A DNA stretch of 64,000 nucleotides from Erinaceus europaeus (GCF_950295315.1 NC_080164.1:15182427-15246426); one strand, 5' to 3'; positions 1 through 10,168 are shown, numbered from the stretch's first letter. The notes: a model not told the origin generated them from the letters alone. Numbers and translations: made by a program.

Positions 1-447
1 TTAAAACAGGTGGAATTTGAAGCTTACTGTTTTAACAATTGACAATTGGCTTGATGTTGTGTAGAATTAACAAAAGATACGATTCAGATAATTTCCCTCC
101 AGATGGGTCTTATGAGCACGCAGAACTGGAGAAGAGGGGTGGCGTTCAGATACAACATTTCAGACGAGATCGGGTGTTTTCAGGGGTGTGTGGCTGTAGA
201 CGATGACTTTTCAGATTGGATTGATTTGGAATTTACTCCATATTATTTCTACCTACTGATAAAACTGGCTTAGCACTTGAGATCTTTGTTATAACAACAG
301 CCTGAAACTTGGCCAAGAAGAAGAAATTTAGTGAAACAAGCTCTTGGGGGGGACGGAGATACCACTGCCTTTTGCTTCCTAGAAGAAAATTGAAGATATC
401 TTCAGGAGTGAGGAGACCTTTGGAGCCTTGAATAAAGGCTATTAGAT

Positions 448-450
<3 letters not shown>

Positions 451-478
<28 letters not shown>
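451..478. repeat. (TA)n microsatellite
   Basis: About 14 TA units at the A-rich end of the adjacent minus-strand SINE-S. Confidence 0.95.
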
Positions 479-480
<2 letters not shown>

Positions 481-674
481 CTTTATTTGTTTATTGGATG
501 CAGACAACCGGAAATTGAAAGGGAAGGGGGTGATAGAGGGGGAGAGAGACAGACACCTGCAACAGTTTCACCACTCACAAAGCTTTCCCCCTGCAGATGG
601 AGACTGGAGGCTTGAACCCAGGTTCTTGCACATTATAACGTGTGTGCTCAACCAGGTGTGGTGCCGCCGGCCCC
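479..674 (-). mobile_element. SINE-S in NCOA1 intron
   Basis: Minus orientation; T-rich tail first, then CTGCAGATGGAGACTGGAGG and B-box complement near 610, ending GCCGCCGGCCCC. Confidence 0.85.
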
Positions 675-1345
675 ATAAAATTTGATATGTACAGATTGTT
701 AGAAATTCCACTTTCCATTTCTGCCTCCTAAGAATATAATTTACTAAGGCTGGAGTTTGGTTTAGGAGTCTTAATTTTCACGGAATTCTCTTGCAGATGG
801 TCTCAGTACTACGCTTAGAAAAGCTATGATGCAGATAAAATAAACTACGCAAATAAAAGGCCATGTGAACTTCACCAACTGGCAGCACTAATAATCCTTG
901 TCCAGTCATTCATCAGATATTTACCAAGTACCTTCTAAATGTTTGTCCCTTGTCACCAGAGACTGGGAACAAGCGAGACAAGGTTCCATCACTGCCATCA
1001 GATATTAACTTTAGGGAGATGCACAAGCAATCTCAATAAGAGAACTCCACCTTTATTTAATGCTAATTCATTCAATGAACATTTCTTGAGGATTGATACA
1101 TATGTCAGGCACTTCACTTAAATAGGACATTCTGTGTTTAAGAAGACAAAATTATGTAAGCAACTTTAGAATGAGTTTGACAGTTTAAAGGGGCGAACTC
1201 CAGCTATCTGGAAAATTCACTGACGTGTGAAATGGCCTTTCTAAACTGTTCGTTCGGTTAATTGGAACTTAGCTTATCAATGATCTGAGCAGGTCAGATA
1301 GTTGTGACTTAAAGGGAGCTTGTTTTTACTATTAAACCTCTTGGA
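675..1345. other. NCOA1 intron, unique sequence
   Basis: AT-rich unique DNA with no recognised exon, repeat or RNA gene. The first 450 bases of the window are similar unique intron. Confidence 0.6.
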
Positions 1346-1349
1346 GGTG

Positions 1350-1485
1350 AGGTGGGAGAGATAGTACAGTGGTTATGCAAACAGACTTTCGTGCCTGGGG
1401 CTCTGAAGTCCCAGGTTCAATCCCCTATAACACAGGAAGGGAAGGGAAGAAAGAAGGGAAGGAGGTAAAGAGGGAAGAAATGAAA
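1350..1485 (+). mobile_element. SINE-D in NCOA1 intron
   Basis: Plus-orientation head GATAGTACAGTGGTTATGC with B box GGTTCAATCCC, followed by a purine-rich GAAGGGAAGG tail. It ends about 170 bp before the exon at 1659. Confidence 0.75.
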
Positions 1486-1658
1486 AGACCTCTCTGGGGC
1501 AGCTGGATTGTTCTCAGTCAGATATAGTAATTGGATATAGACTTAAGGATATAAAATACTTTCGGATTTTGTCTAATAATTAAGAAACAGACTCCGACCG
1601 CATTATCCCTATCCTCGTGGGTCAGTGGATGTAACCGAGCTTGGTTTTGAGTTAACAG

Positions 1659-1842
1659 TGTGTTCGGCCAAGCTGTCCAGAACCAGCCCCCACCTGCGCA
1701 GCCCGGAGTCTACAACAATATGAGCATCACCGTGTCCATGGCCGGCGGGAACACGAGCGTGCAGAACATGAACCCCATGATGGGCCAGATGCAGATGAGC
1801 TCTTTGCAGATGCCAGGAATGAGCGCCGTGTGCCCTGAGCAG
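1659..1842 (+). CDS. NCOA1: NCOA1 (SRC-1) internal coding exon, C-terminal activation region
   Basis: NCOA1 is a p160 nuclear receptor coactivator that bridges ligand-bound receptors to CBP/p300 and CARM1 in the nucleus. This exon encodes 61 full codons, including VYNNMSITVSMAGGN and QMQMSSLQMPGM, which I recognise as the glutamine/methionine-rich C-terminal part of SRC-1 beyond the CBP-binding domain. The acceptor is TTAACAG at 1652-1658 and the donor is CAG|GTAAGT at 1843. The exon enters with one leftover base and leaves in phase 0, matching the next exon. Upstream NCOA1 exons (bHLH-PAS, receptor-interacting LXXLL boxes, CBP-binding domain) lie outside the window. The wording identifies NCOA1 rather than NCOA2 or NCOA3, whose C-termini differ. 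Splice boundaries were read directly; orthology is by remembered sequence. Confidence 0.95.
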
Positions 1843-2175
1843 GTAAGTGGCACAGCTGGCACACCTTCTGCACGCGCACACATACTCCCGCACCTCCACA
1901 CCACACATCACTACTCCAGGGAAAATCAAGTGTGTTGGCCGTCACTCTTCAAACATTACCACATCTCTTTAGTCTTTCCCAGTATCTTCAGATAATTCCT
2001 CTCCCTTAAGTAGACGGTGGACATTTTGCTATATATTCTAAGACCTTAGTCCCACAAGATTTTTGTGCTAGGGATTAATTGTAAAATGATATATCTATCA
2101 TGTTGGCTTAGAACTCACCCTTTTATACTCTCTCTCTCTCTTTCAATTCAAAAAACATTTATTCAGTACTTCTTA

Positions 2176-2322
2176 AAAAAAAATACTTTATTTATGCATG
2201 AGAAAGGTAGGAGAGAGAAAAAGAACCAGACATCACTCTGGTACATGTGCTGCTGGGGATTGAACTCAGAACCTCATGGTTGAGAATCCAGTGCTTTATC
2301 CACTGCACCATCTCCCGGATCA
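2176..2322 (-). mobile_element. SINE-M
   Basis: Minus orientation, containing ACCAGACATCACTCTGGTAC and ATCCACTGCACCATCTCCCG. Confidence 0.85.
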
Positions 2323-2334
2323 CTTCAGTACTTT

Positions 2335-2995
2335 TTTTATACTTTATTTTATTGCCTCCAGGGTTATTGCTGGGACTCAGTGGCAGCACCATGAATCCAC
2401 TGCTCCTGGCGGCTATTTTTTTCCCCTTTCATTGCCCTTGTTGTTTTACTGTTGTTGTGGTTCGCCAGTCCCAGTTCGGGGCGCCGGCCGGTCTAGCTTC
2501 GCGGGCGGGAGACAGATGACCAGGGACTCATGGCTGAGCTGGGAAGCAGTATCTCGTTTATTAATCAGATACATCGCCTTTTATGCATCTCTTCACCGCA
2601 AGTGGTAAGGGAAAGGAAATGACTAGGAGAGGGGGCGGAGCAAAAAAAAAGAGCAGGAACAGAACATAGAAAGCTTCTGTCTAACCGGCAGGGATTAAAC
2701 CAATACCCTGCAGGCAGGGCGGGACCCAGGTAAAACAGTGATTATGTAAATAGACTACTAAATTGTCAAGCAATGCAACAGAAGGGGTCTTAGAAACAGA
2801 ATTTAGAAGCAGACCAACAGTGGTTGTTATTGATGTTAGATAGGACAGAGAAATGGAGAGAGCAGGGGAAGACAAGAGAGGGGGAGAGAAAGATAGACAC
2901 CTGCAGACCTGCTTCACCACTTGTGAAGCAACCACCCTGCAGGTGGGGAGCCGAGGGCTCGAACCAGGATCCTTAGGCCGGTCCTTGCGTGTGTG
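2335..2995 (-). mobile_element. SINE-L split by an LTR insertion
   Basis: The first part (about 2335-2452) starts with TTGCCTCCAGGGTTATTGC and breaks off in the GTTGTTTTACTGTTG segment. The rest resumes at about 2820 (GTGGTTGTTATTGATG) and runs to the head at about 2995. The material between is a solo LTR. Confidence 0.8.
2453..2819 (-). mobile_element. solo LTR (diverged member of the same ERV group)
   Basis: Minus-oriented LTR bounded by TGTTGTGG and CCAACA (that is, TG...CA). It contains an AATAAA signal in reverse (TCGTTTATTAATC near 2553) and CATGAGTCCCTGGTC-like sequence shared with the younger LTRs at 3039, 29025 and 34229. No internal retroviral sequence is present, and a clean target duplication could not be fixed because the host SINE is itself repetitive here. 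Confidence 0.7.
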
Positions 2996-3038
2996 TGCAT
3001 GCACGTATGTGAGTGAGTGCACTGTATGTGTGGGTGTA

Positions 3039-3476
3039 TGTTGTTTTCGCCGGGCTATGTTGTTTTCGCCAGGCTGGCTTCACGGGCGGGCAACAGACGA
3101 CCAGTATCTCTTTATTCATGCAGGACGCAGCACAATCTAAGCTGAGCTAAGCTAAACTAAAGGTACTGTAAAACTCACAATGCTGTCTTTATATATACTT
3201 GCCAAGTAGGGTGGAAACAGGATGTGACATAGAGAGGGTGGAGAGAAAAGTGACTGGTGACAATCAGAGTGTGACAAGGAGAGGATCAGGGTGTGACAAG
3301 GAGAGGGGGTGGAGCAGGCGAGAATTCTATCACTGAACCACTAATGCCCTGGAGGGAGGGTGGTGCTTGTTAACAGCGGTTATGTAAATAGAATGAAGTG
3401 GTTATGTAAATAGAATAGTGTTAAGCAGGGGGGATTTAAACCAAATGAAACAGTAGGGGTCTCATGCATACCAACA
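3039..3476 (-). mobile_element. endogenous retrovirus 3' LTR
   Basis: Minus-oriented LTR from TGTTGTTTTCGCC to ATACCAACA. Reading the minus strand it has TATATATAAAG (TATA box), a tract related to AATAAAGAGATACTG (polyadenylation signal), and ends with the duplicated GCGAAAACAACA module. Unlike the solo LTRs it is preceded by a polypurine tract and internal sequence at 3477, which marks it as a 3' LTR. Confidence 0.85.
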
Positions 3477-3655
3477 ATTCCCCCTTTCTTTTTAACTAAT
3501 GGCCATAGTATTAGGAGTGTGGGGTGAACAGAAGCCTATATCGTACAGGCGTTTTCAAAAGAACTGGCATAAGACATGGAAAATAAAATAGGCGAGCAGC
3601 AATAACCGGTGTGATGCCAAGGGGAACGTTTCTTGCCTCAAAGGGCAAGGGGTAT
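3477..3655 (-). mobile_element. remnant ERV internal sequence with polypurine tract
   Basis: Directly upstream of the LTR on the minus strand lies AAAAAGAAAGGGGGAAT, a typical retroviral polypurine tract, then about 160 bases of non-repeated sequence that is open in one frame but too short to classify. The rest of the provirus is missing. The sequence ends abruptly in a TG-rich tandem repeat that also borders the other side of the LTR. Confidence 0.6.
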
Positions 3656-3790
3656 ATGCATATATGTGAGTGCACACGTGTGTGAGTGCATGCACGTATG
3701 ATCAGGTGCACGTGTGTGAGTGCATGCACGTATGTGAGCGAGTGCACATGTGTGTATGAGTGCATGTGTGTCTGTGCATGCACACTTAGA
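3656..3790. repeat. TG-rich tandem repeat (GTGAGTGCATGCACGTAT-like)
   Basis: Irregular units of GTGTGTGAGTGCATGCACG with drift. The same repeat occurs at about 2988-3038 on the far side of the ERV remnant, so the ERV inserted into, or deleted within, this array. Confidence 0.8.
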
Positions 3791-3839
3791 CTTCTTTAAG
3801 CTTTTTGATTCATAGAGAATTTTTCTGAAATTTGGAGAA

Positions 3840-4130
3840 AATTTTATCCATTATCCAAAATTTTTTTTTTCACTGTGGCCAGCCTCGTCCCCTTCTTCCG
3901 TGTAGTAGGCCACTTGAAGTAGTCCCATAGCCCAGTGATACTCTGGATTTGCTGCTTGGGGGAGAGGTACAGGGCCAGTTTGCTTTTGTGCCCTGTGGGC
4001 TACCGCCCAGCCCCTCACCACCCCCATTTTTCTTTCGTAATGTGTGATCTACAAATTTTGTTCAGTGTGGTTTTCATCTCAGACATTGCTTTTCTACATA
4101 TTCTCCATGTCTTTTTATTTTTAGAATGTT
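3840..4130. other. NCOA1 intron, unclassified sequence
   Basis: A T-run is followed by sequence ending in GCTACCGCCCAGCCCC (about 4000-4015), resembling an old, decayed minus-strand SINE; the remainder is unique. Confidence 0.35.
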
Positions 4131-4262
4131 GGTCTTTATATTTTGTTTATTTTTATTTGCTAGGACAGAGCAGAATGGGAAGGAGGAAGAGAGAGAGAGA
4201 ACACGCGAGAGAGACACTTGCTTCGCCGTCCATGAAGCTCTCCCCCTGCAGGAGAAACACAT
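4130..4262 (-). mobile_element. SINE-S fragment
   Basis: Minus orientation tail and body (TTCGCCGTCCATGAAGC, CCCCCTGCAGG); the tRNA head is missing. Confidence 0.6.
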
Positions 4263-4337
4263 CTCCGTGTTTCTGACATGTTCAGCCTTTCCTCTGTTTT
4301 CTTGAACATACAGAAGACACTTAGTGTAGTAGTAGTA

Positions 4338-4424
4338 TTTTTCCCAGAGCACTGCTCAGCTTTGGCTTATGGCGGTGCCTCAGGCATGCGAGTCTCTTTG
4401 CATAACCGTTATGATTCCCCACAG
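4338..4424 (-). mobile_element. SINE-D
   Basis: Minus orientation, CAGAGCACTGCTCAGC through TTTGCATAACCGTTATG. It is flanked by copies of AGAAGACACTTA (4312-4323 and 4423-4434). Confidence 0.75.
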
Positions 4425-4434
4425 AAGACACTTA

Positions 4435-4764
4435 TTTTATTTATTTATTTATTTGCCTCCAGGGTTATGGCTGGGGCTTGGTGCCTGCCCTTTAAATCCA
4501 CTGCTCCTGGAGGCCATTTTTTCCCATTTTGTTGCCCTTGTTATTGTCATTATTATTGTCATTGCTGCTGTTGTCATTGGATAGGACAGAGAGAACTCAA
4601 GAGAGGAAGGGAAGACCGGGGGGGGGGGGGGGGGGGGGAGATAGACACCTGCAGACCTGCTTCACTGCCCGTGAAGCAACCCCCTGCAGGTGGGGAGTCA
4701 GGGGTGTAAACTGGGATCCTTACGCCGGTGTGCGCTTAACCCATTGCGCTACCACCCAACCCCA
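4435..4764 (-). mobile_element. SINE-L with long G run
   Basis: Complete minus-strand copy including the TTGCCTCCAGGG module and head, with a 21-base G homopolymer at 4618-4638. A third copy of the target AGAAGACACTTA follows at 4765-4776. Confidence 0.85.
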
Positions 4765-5261
4765 AGAAGACACTTATTGTAGTGACTATCTTAATAACTT
4801 CGCCCGTCAAATCTGTCATCAATGTGATTTGGGGACTGGTTCCAGTGGACTTCTCTTTTCATCAGGAGTGACATTTTTCTGCTGCTTTGCATGCCCAGTG
4901 CTTGGGGAGGAGGTGGCAGCCATGAATTCATTTTGGCTTCTATTCCCATAGTTATCTCTGATTTTGTTCATAGAAATGGAGAAATACTTGAAAATAATTT
5001 GATCCTTTCTTGGGTTTTTGTTTGTTTGTTTTTGTTTTGTTTTTTGTTTGGTGGGACCAAAGCGATATACACTACAGAGCTCATTTTACCCTGCCACTGA
5101 TAGATACCTGGCATCACACACACCTTACAGTGTTTTCTACTCTGGCTGGTGGGATCAGTACCTGTTCCCAGTCTGCATAAGCTTCAGAAATTATATGCCA
5201 CGTAAATACTGGGTTTTCAGAAAAGTAATGACCTTATTTCAGTGTTTTCCTTTCTTCTTTT

Positions 5262-5552
5262 TTTAAAAATTTTTTATATTTATATTTATTTATTCCCTTT
5301 TGTTGCCCTTGTTGTTTTTATTGTTGAAGTTATTAACGATGTCATTGTTGTTGGATAGGACAGAGAGAAATGGAGAGAGGAGGGGAAGACAGAGAAGAGG
5401 AGAGAAAGATAGACACCTGCAGACCTGCTTCACCGCCTGTGAAGCGACTCCCCTGCAGGTGGGGAGCCGGGGGCTCAAACTGGGATCCTTCCACTGGTCT
5501 CTGCGTTTGGCACCACCTGCGCTTAACCCGCTGCGCCACCGCCCGACCCCCA
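5262..5552 (-). mobile_element. SINE-L
   Basis: Minus copy without the CCTCCAG tail module, flanked by similar TTTTCCTTTCTTC and TTTTCCTTTTTTC. Confidence 0.85.
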
Positions 5553-5561
5553 TTTTCCTTT

Positions 5562-5762
5562 TTTCTGTATTTTTTAAATTATCTTTATTTATTGGATTGA
5601 GACAGCCAGAAATCGAGGAGAGAGGAAGAGAGAGAGATACCTACAGCCCTGCTTCACCACTTATGAAGCTTTCCCCCTGCAGGTGGGGACTGGAGGCTTG
5701 AACCTGGGTCCTTGTGCACTGTAATGTGTGCACTTAACCTGGTGCGCCACCACAGTGACCCG
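5562..5762 (-). mobile_element. SINE-S
   Basis: Minus copy, ATTGGATTGAGACAGCCAG to TGGTGCGCCACCACAG. Confidence 0.85.
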
Positions 5763-5865
5763 CTCGCTCAGTGTGTTTCTATGCCAAAACGTGTCATGAT
5801 TTTTCTGACAACCTTATAGTTTCAAGTGAACTCTTTCTCTGCTTTGTAAAGTCACCTACCACACC

Positions 5866-5906
5866 CTACACCCCACACCCCACACCCCACACCCCACACC
5901 CCACAG
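5866..5906. repeat. (CCCCACA)n tandem repeat
   Basis: Five to six tandem 7-bp units of CCCCACA. Confidence 0.9.
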
Positions 5907-6114
5907 CCCTAGCCAGTTGGTGCTAGGCAGCAGACTGCGTGTCTCCACAGCCTGGAAGTCCTCTCTTGGGGCCCACTTTGCCCAGCTCTTGGGGCTCCAC
6001 TGTCTTCTGCTGCCTTTTGTCCAGTGTCTTGAGTATCTTCACTTCCTTGCCCAACTTTTAGGAAGAGGATCAATCTGATCCTTGATACTGAATGTTGACA
6101 CCAGGAGTTGTTGT

Positions 6115-6655
6115 TTTTTTTTTAAGTGATTTATAAGATTATAAGATTTTAGGGGTATAATTCCACACCACTTTCACCACCAAAGTTCCCTGTTCCATCC
6201 TCACCTCATCCATGATAACCACCATAGTTCTCCCTACATCATAAATATGGGTTGAACATACATATAATTTTTTTCCTTTCTTCAAGTTCATGTGTTTCAG
6301 TTTTCTATATCCCATTTATGTGTGAAATCAGCTCATAGTTTAGTTGTCCTTTCTTTTTCCTCTTCCTTCTCAGATAAGGGAAATAATATCAGACTTCCTC
6401 AAGTGCTCACCAGAATCTCTTCCCCTTCAGTGATGGTGTAATACGAACAAAGGTTCCTTGTCACAAAAATTCCAGGTCCCAGTGGAACCTGGGTTCAGAG
6501 CCCTCAGATCATCTTCCCCTAACATTGCACCATCTGGAAGTATGGACCAAAATTCTTTGGGGATGCAGAAGGAAGGAGTTCTGGCTTCTGTAATTGATTC
6601 TCCACTAGACAGGGATGTTGGCTGGTCAATCCATACCCCCAGCCTTTGACAAGAA
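6115..6655. repeat. DRP dispersed repeat, long diverged copy
   Basis: Contains ATTCCACACCACTTTCACCAC near 6160 and GGTTCTGGCTTCTGTAATTG-like sequence near 6575, which recur at 9240, 19222, 44670 and 46415. It is the longest copy and has extra sequence in the middle. Element class unknown. Confidence 0.6.
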
Positions 6656-6717
6656 GTCTCTTTTTAATTGTTGTTATTATTTTAAATGTCATTAACAGAT
6701 TGTAAGCTATTTTGGTA

Positions 6718-6867
6718 TTTTTTTTAATTTTATTTATTTATTAGTGAGAAGATAGGAGGAGAGAGAAAGAACCAGACATCACTCTGGCACATGTGCTGCC
6801 AGGATCAAACTCAGGACCTCATGCTTGAGAGTCTAAAGCTTTATCACTGCGCCACCTCCCGGACGAC
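6718..6867 (-). mobile_element. SINE-M
   Basis: Minus copy, ACCAGACATCACTCTGGCAC to GCGCCACCTCCCGG. Confidence 0.85.
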
Positions 6868-6879
6868 AATTACTATTAT

Positions 6880-7142
6880 TTTTAAATTATCTTTATTTAT
6901 TATCTTTATCTTAATTATATTTATTTATTGGATGGAAACAGCCAGAAATAGATGGGGGGGGGGGATAGAGAGGGAGAGAGAGCGACAGAGAGAAAGAGAG
7001 AGACAGAGACGGAGCGACATCTGTAGCCCTGCTTTACCACTTGTGAAGTTTTCCCCCTGCAGGTGGGAACTGGGGGCTCGAACCCGGGTCCTTGTGCACT
7101 GTAACATGTGTGCTCAGCCAGGTGAGCCGCCACCTGGCCCCC
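6880..7142 (-). mobile_element. SINE-S
   Basis: Minus copy with expanded AGAGAGAG/GGGGG segment. With the SINE-M it lies between near-identical TTGACAAGAAGTCT copies at 6646 and 7143. Confidence 0.85.
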
Positions 7143-7156
7143 TTGACCAGAAGTCT

Positions 7157-7508
7157 TTCACTAATTTGTGTGTATATGTATGAATTGACTTTTGAGTGAC
7201 TTTTGCTTATGAAATATAAGAACACGCAACCCAGTAAATATGCACCATTGGAACACACCTTGCAGCCACCAGCCAGATGCAGAAATAGAGCGTAGCCCGC
7301 CCGCCTGCAGCTCTCTCCTCTCCTTGAAGGGAACCACTGCCCGGACTTCTACCAGCCCAGCACATTGCTCAGCTGTTTGTTTGTTTATTTATTTATTTTG
7401 CTGACCTCTTTGTTACTTTTCTGTCCGCTTGACGGTCTTTCATGAAAGCAGGCGGTCTTCAGCTTAAACAACGAGCTTATAATTTGGTCTTGTGCTTGTC
7501 TTTACTAG
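7157..7508. other. NCOA1 intron, unique sequence up to exon
   Basis: Unique DNA with a TTTGTTTGTTTATTTATTT stretch near 7376; leads into the pyrimidine tract of the exon at 7509. Confidence 0.6.
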
Positions 7509-7598
7509 ATAACTGATCCGGCACTGCGACACACAGGCCTGTACTGCAACCAGCTCTCATCCACTGACCTTCTCAAAACAGAAACAGACGGAACCCAG
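7509..7598 (+). CDS. NCOA1: NCOA1 (SRC-1) penultimate shared coding exon
   Basis: This 30-codon exon reads ITDPALRHTGLYCNQL then SSTDLLKTETDGTQ, the stretch that follows CPEQ in SRC-1. It is flanked by the acceptor CTTTACTAG (ending 7508) and the donor CAG|GTCAGT (7599). It begins and ends in phase 0, so it can join either the SRC-1e terminal exon at 12221 or the SRC-1a terminal exon at 12363 without changing frame. All 30 codons are open and no damage is visible. Confidence 0.95.
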
Positions 7599-8560
7599 GT
7601 CAGTAAGAACAGCCTGAGCCCAGAGCCATCCCATGTTCTGTAGATACACAGGGGAACTTTGGGTAGCTGCGTCATGGGTAAGAGCCAGCCTCTGGGAGTC
7701 AGATATGGGTGTTGAGTCCTGACCCGACTCCTCCTGCCGCTGTCCTCCTGGGCACATGAGAGGACTTTCCGGCACTGCCGTATCTCCAACAAAATTAACC
7801 AGGCACCACAAGAGACTTCCAGCAGGCTTAATCCAGTGTGTAGACAGGCTAAAGAGATGACAGCTGGCAAGCACTGATGGTTATTTTATTAAAGAAGCAC
7901 AGTGCAAATACATGCTTAGAATCAGAATACCTCCAGAGACCTCAGTGAATTTATACTGAGCAGAACACCTGCCCCCCGTGCTGCCTACACTCAGAGGTTT
8001 GCCACAAAAGAACGGAAGTAGTAAGGCCGGTGCTTTTCTATACTTACCTCTATCTAGACGTTTGGGAAGTTGCGATTCACTTCAGAAACTTGGCTTGAGC
8101 TGCTAGTCTCAGTAAATGCATGACTTTTCATACAGAGGATGTGCTAAGGGAGAGGTGCAAACACAACACGTACCGGCCCTGAAATTAGCTATGGGGAGAA
8201 GTGAGGGCAGGAGTCTCCCTGGGGCGGTGAGGATGATCTCCCAGGCCCTGGGACAGGCACCATCCGTCCTGGCTCAGGTTAGCCTCGCTGTAGCCCTGTG
8301 GTGCAGGTAGTGTTTCCTTCTTTCCCAGAGATGAAGACACCTAGCCCAAGGAGATTTAACTACGTAACACAATTAACAAGGCTAGACAGTAAAAGCCACA
8401 GGCCCGAGCCTTTCTCACTCCACAGTCTGTGCTCCTTCCGCCAGGCCACTCGGACGGACATCTGTTGGGAGATAAACCATAGAAACATTCACATGTGAAC
8501 TGTCACATGATGAGAGAAGGCACGGTCATTCCAAGTGTGCTAAGTGTGCTAAGTAGCACA
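7599..8560. other. NCOA1 intron, unique sequence
   Basis: Repeat-free unique intron; no exon or RNA gene recognised. Confidence 0.6.
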
Positions 8561-8651
8561 GCACCTGCAGCCACACCGCCCAGAATGTGCCTGCTCTCAT
8601 CTGATCTCTGAGGCTAAGTGGCGCTGGGCCTGGTTAGTACGTGGAAAGGAG
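8561..8651 (+). pseudogene. 5S rRNA-like pseudogene fragment
   Basis: The stretch CCACACCGCCCAGAA, CTGATCTCTGAGGCTAAG and GGGCCTGGTTAGTAC aligns in order with 5S rRNA positions from about 3 to 88, including the A-box and C-box promoter regions, with many substitutions. The 3' third is missing. It lies in NCOA1 intron sequence. It could be a retropseudogene or the 5S-derived head of an old SINE of the AmnSINE/SINE3 type. Confidence 0.75.
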
Positions 8652-8892
8652 CAAAGACAGATTGCCGAGTTGGTCAGAAGAGCACAGACACAGGAGACGG
8701 GACTGAACTGAGGGAGAGGGCGCCATAAACGTTGGCAGCCGGGATGAGGGTGTAGCCGGAGGTCTGCAGGACTGAAACAGAGCGCCAGCACGGGCACAGG
8801 GGGCCCATGATGGCTGAGGATAGGCCTGGGCAACCCAGCACACTAACAGAAAGGGCTTCTTTTCTCTTTCTTTCTCCCTTTCTTCCTTTCTT

Positions 8893-9013
8893 CTCTTTTT
8901 TAATTTCTTTATTGGGGAATTAATGTTTTACATTCGACAGTAAATACAATAGTTTGTACATGCATAACATTTCTCAGTTTTCCATATAACAGTACAACCC
9001 CCACTAGATCCTC
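8893..9013 (-). mobile_element. LINE-1 3' end fragment
   Basis: TTATTGGGGAATTAATG and GTTTGTACATGCATAACATT match the 3' terminus of the large L1 at 27262. Minus orientation, severely 5' truncated. Confidence 0.8.
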
Positions 9014-9160
9014 TTTTAAAAAAAAAAAAAAAAGATTTTATTTATTTATTAATGAGAAAGATAGGAGGAGAAAGGAAAAAGCCAGACATCACTCTGGTAC
9101 ATGTGCTGCTGGGGTTTGAACTCAGGACCCCATCTACTGCGCCACCTCCCAGGCCACCAG
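9014..9160 (-). mobile_element. SINE-M
   Basis: Minus copy directly abutting the L1 fragment; lacks part of the head (GGACCCCATCTACTGCGCC). Confidence 0.8.
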
Positions 9161-9239
9161 AAAGGGTTTTTTCTGATAAGGATTCATAGGGGGTGCACCA
9201 AGGGAAACTCTGGTGTTGTGGTGTCTCTTTTTTATGTTA

Positions 9240-9470
9240 ATTTTAAAAATCTTATTAGTGATTTAATAATGATCAACAAGACTGTGGGATAAGAGGAGGG
9301 GTACTGTTCCACACAAGTCCCACCGCCAGAGCTCCATGTCCCAGCCCCTCCATTGGAAGCTTCCCTGTTCTTTATCCCTCTGGGAGTCTGGACCAACGAT
9401 CTTTATGAGGTGAAGTAGGTGGGAGGTCTGGCTTCTGTGGTGCCTCTTCTTTCTCTGTACCAGTGAAAAA
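9240..9470. repeat. DRP dispersed repeat
   Basis: CCACACAAGTCCCACCGCCAG and TCTGGCTTCTGTGGTGCC mark a partial copy of the family best seen at 46415-46815. Confidence 0.65.
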
Positions 9471-9970
9471 GCTGACACAGGGGCTGTGAAATCATACATA
9501 TGTAAGATCCCAGCTACCAAAAACAAAACAAAACAGAATTCATAGGAATTAAACTTGACAATGCAGATTGGGAGAGATTTCCTGGGAAATTCAGATGCTG
9601 GACTTAAGGGGTTTAGTCCTGTAGGTGAGGCGGCACTGCTAAGAGGACAAAGAGGGAAGAGGCTTCATCTTGAGCAGAGCAGCAGGGGGCTGGGGGTAGG
9701 GGCACGCACGGCACCAGGAAGTGAGCCCAGGAAGGGAATCTGGGAGGTGTCTGAGTCTGGGCATTAGGAAATAGGGTCTGTGTCCTGTGTGTGTGTGTGG
9801 GGGGGGGGGAGATGGGGGGGTGAAATGAAGGGGAAACAGTCTTCCCACCCCAGAATCTCCCTGCTACAGGGCATGTACCAGGCAGCTCGACAAACTAGGT
9901 CAGACACCTATGTGTCCAGGTGCCCACAGCCCAGGGCTGTCAGAGGGCCTTTGAGGTCTGATCCAATACA
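9471..9970. other. NCOA1 intron, mostly unique sequence
   Basis: Unique apart from a short GT/G-rich tract (about 9785-9822). Confidence 0.55.
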
Positions 9971-9975
9971 CCCCA

Positions 9976-10040
9976 TTTTTATTTTAACATTTTTTCCCTT
10001 TTATTGGGGGACTAATGTCTTACAGTCACCAATAAACCCA
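9976..10040 (-). mobile_element. LINE-1 3' terminal fragment
   Basis: TTTTATTGGGGGACTAATG with the CAATAAACC context resembles the L1 3' end; about 60 bp only. Confidence 0.5.
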
Positions 10041-10168
10041 TTTTTAAATTAACGGTTCAAACTGGCTAGCTATATACTTTGTAGAGTTGAGCTTAATAAT
10101 TTTTTTTCAAAATAGACATGGTTCCCCCCCCCCAGAAAAAAAGAAAAACATTCTTTTTGAAGAAGCTG

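Noticed and set aside
3511..3783. Minus-strand frame over the ERV remnant as an intact viral gene
   Set aside because: Half of it is the TG tandem repeat and the rest is about 45 codons of unclassifiable internal sequence.
4618..4638. 21-base G run as a functional G-quadruplex element
   Set aside because: Homopolymer inside a SINE body at a place where other copies have 5-9 G; probably slippage or sequencing uncertainty.
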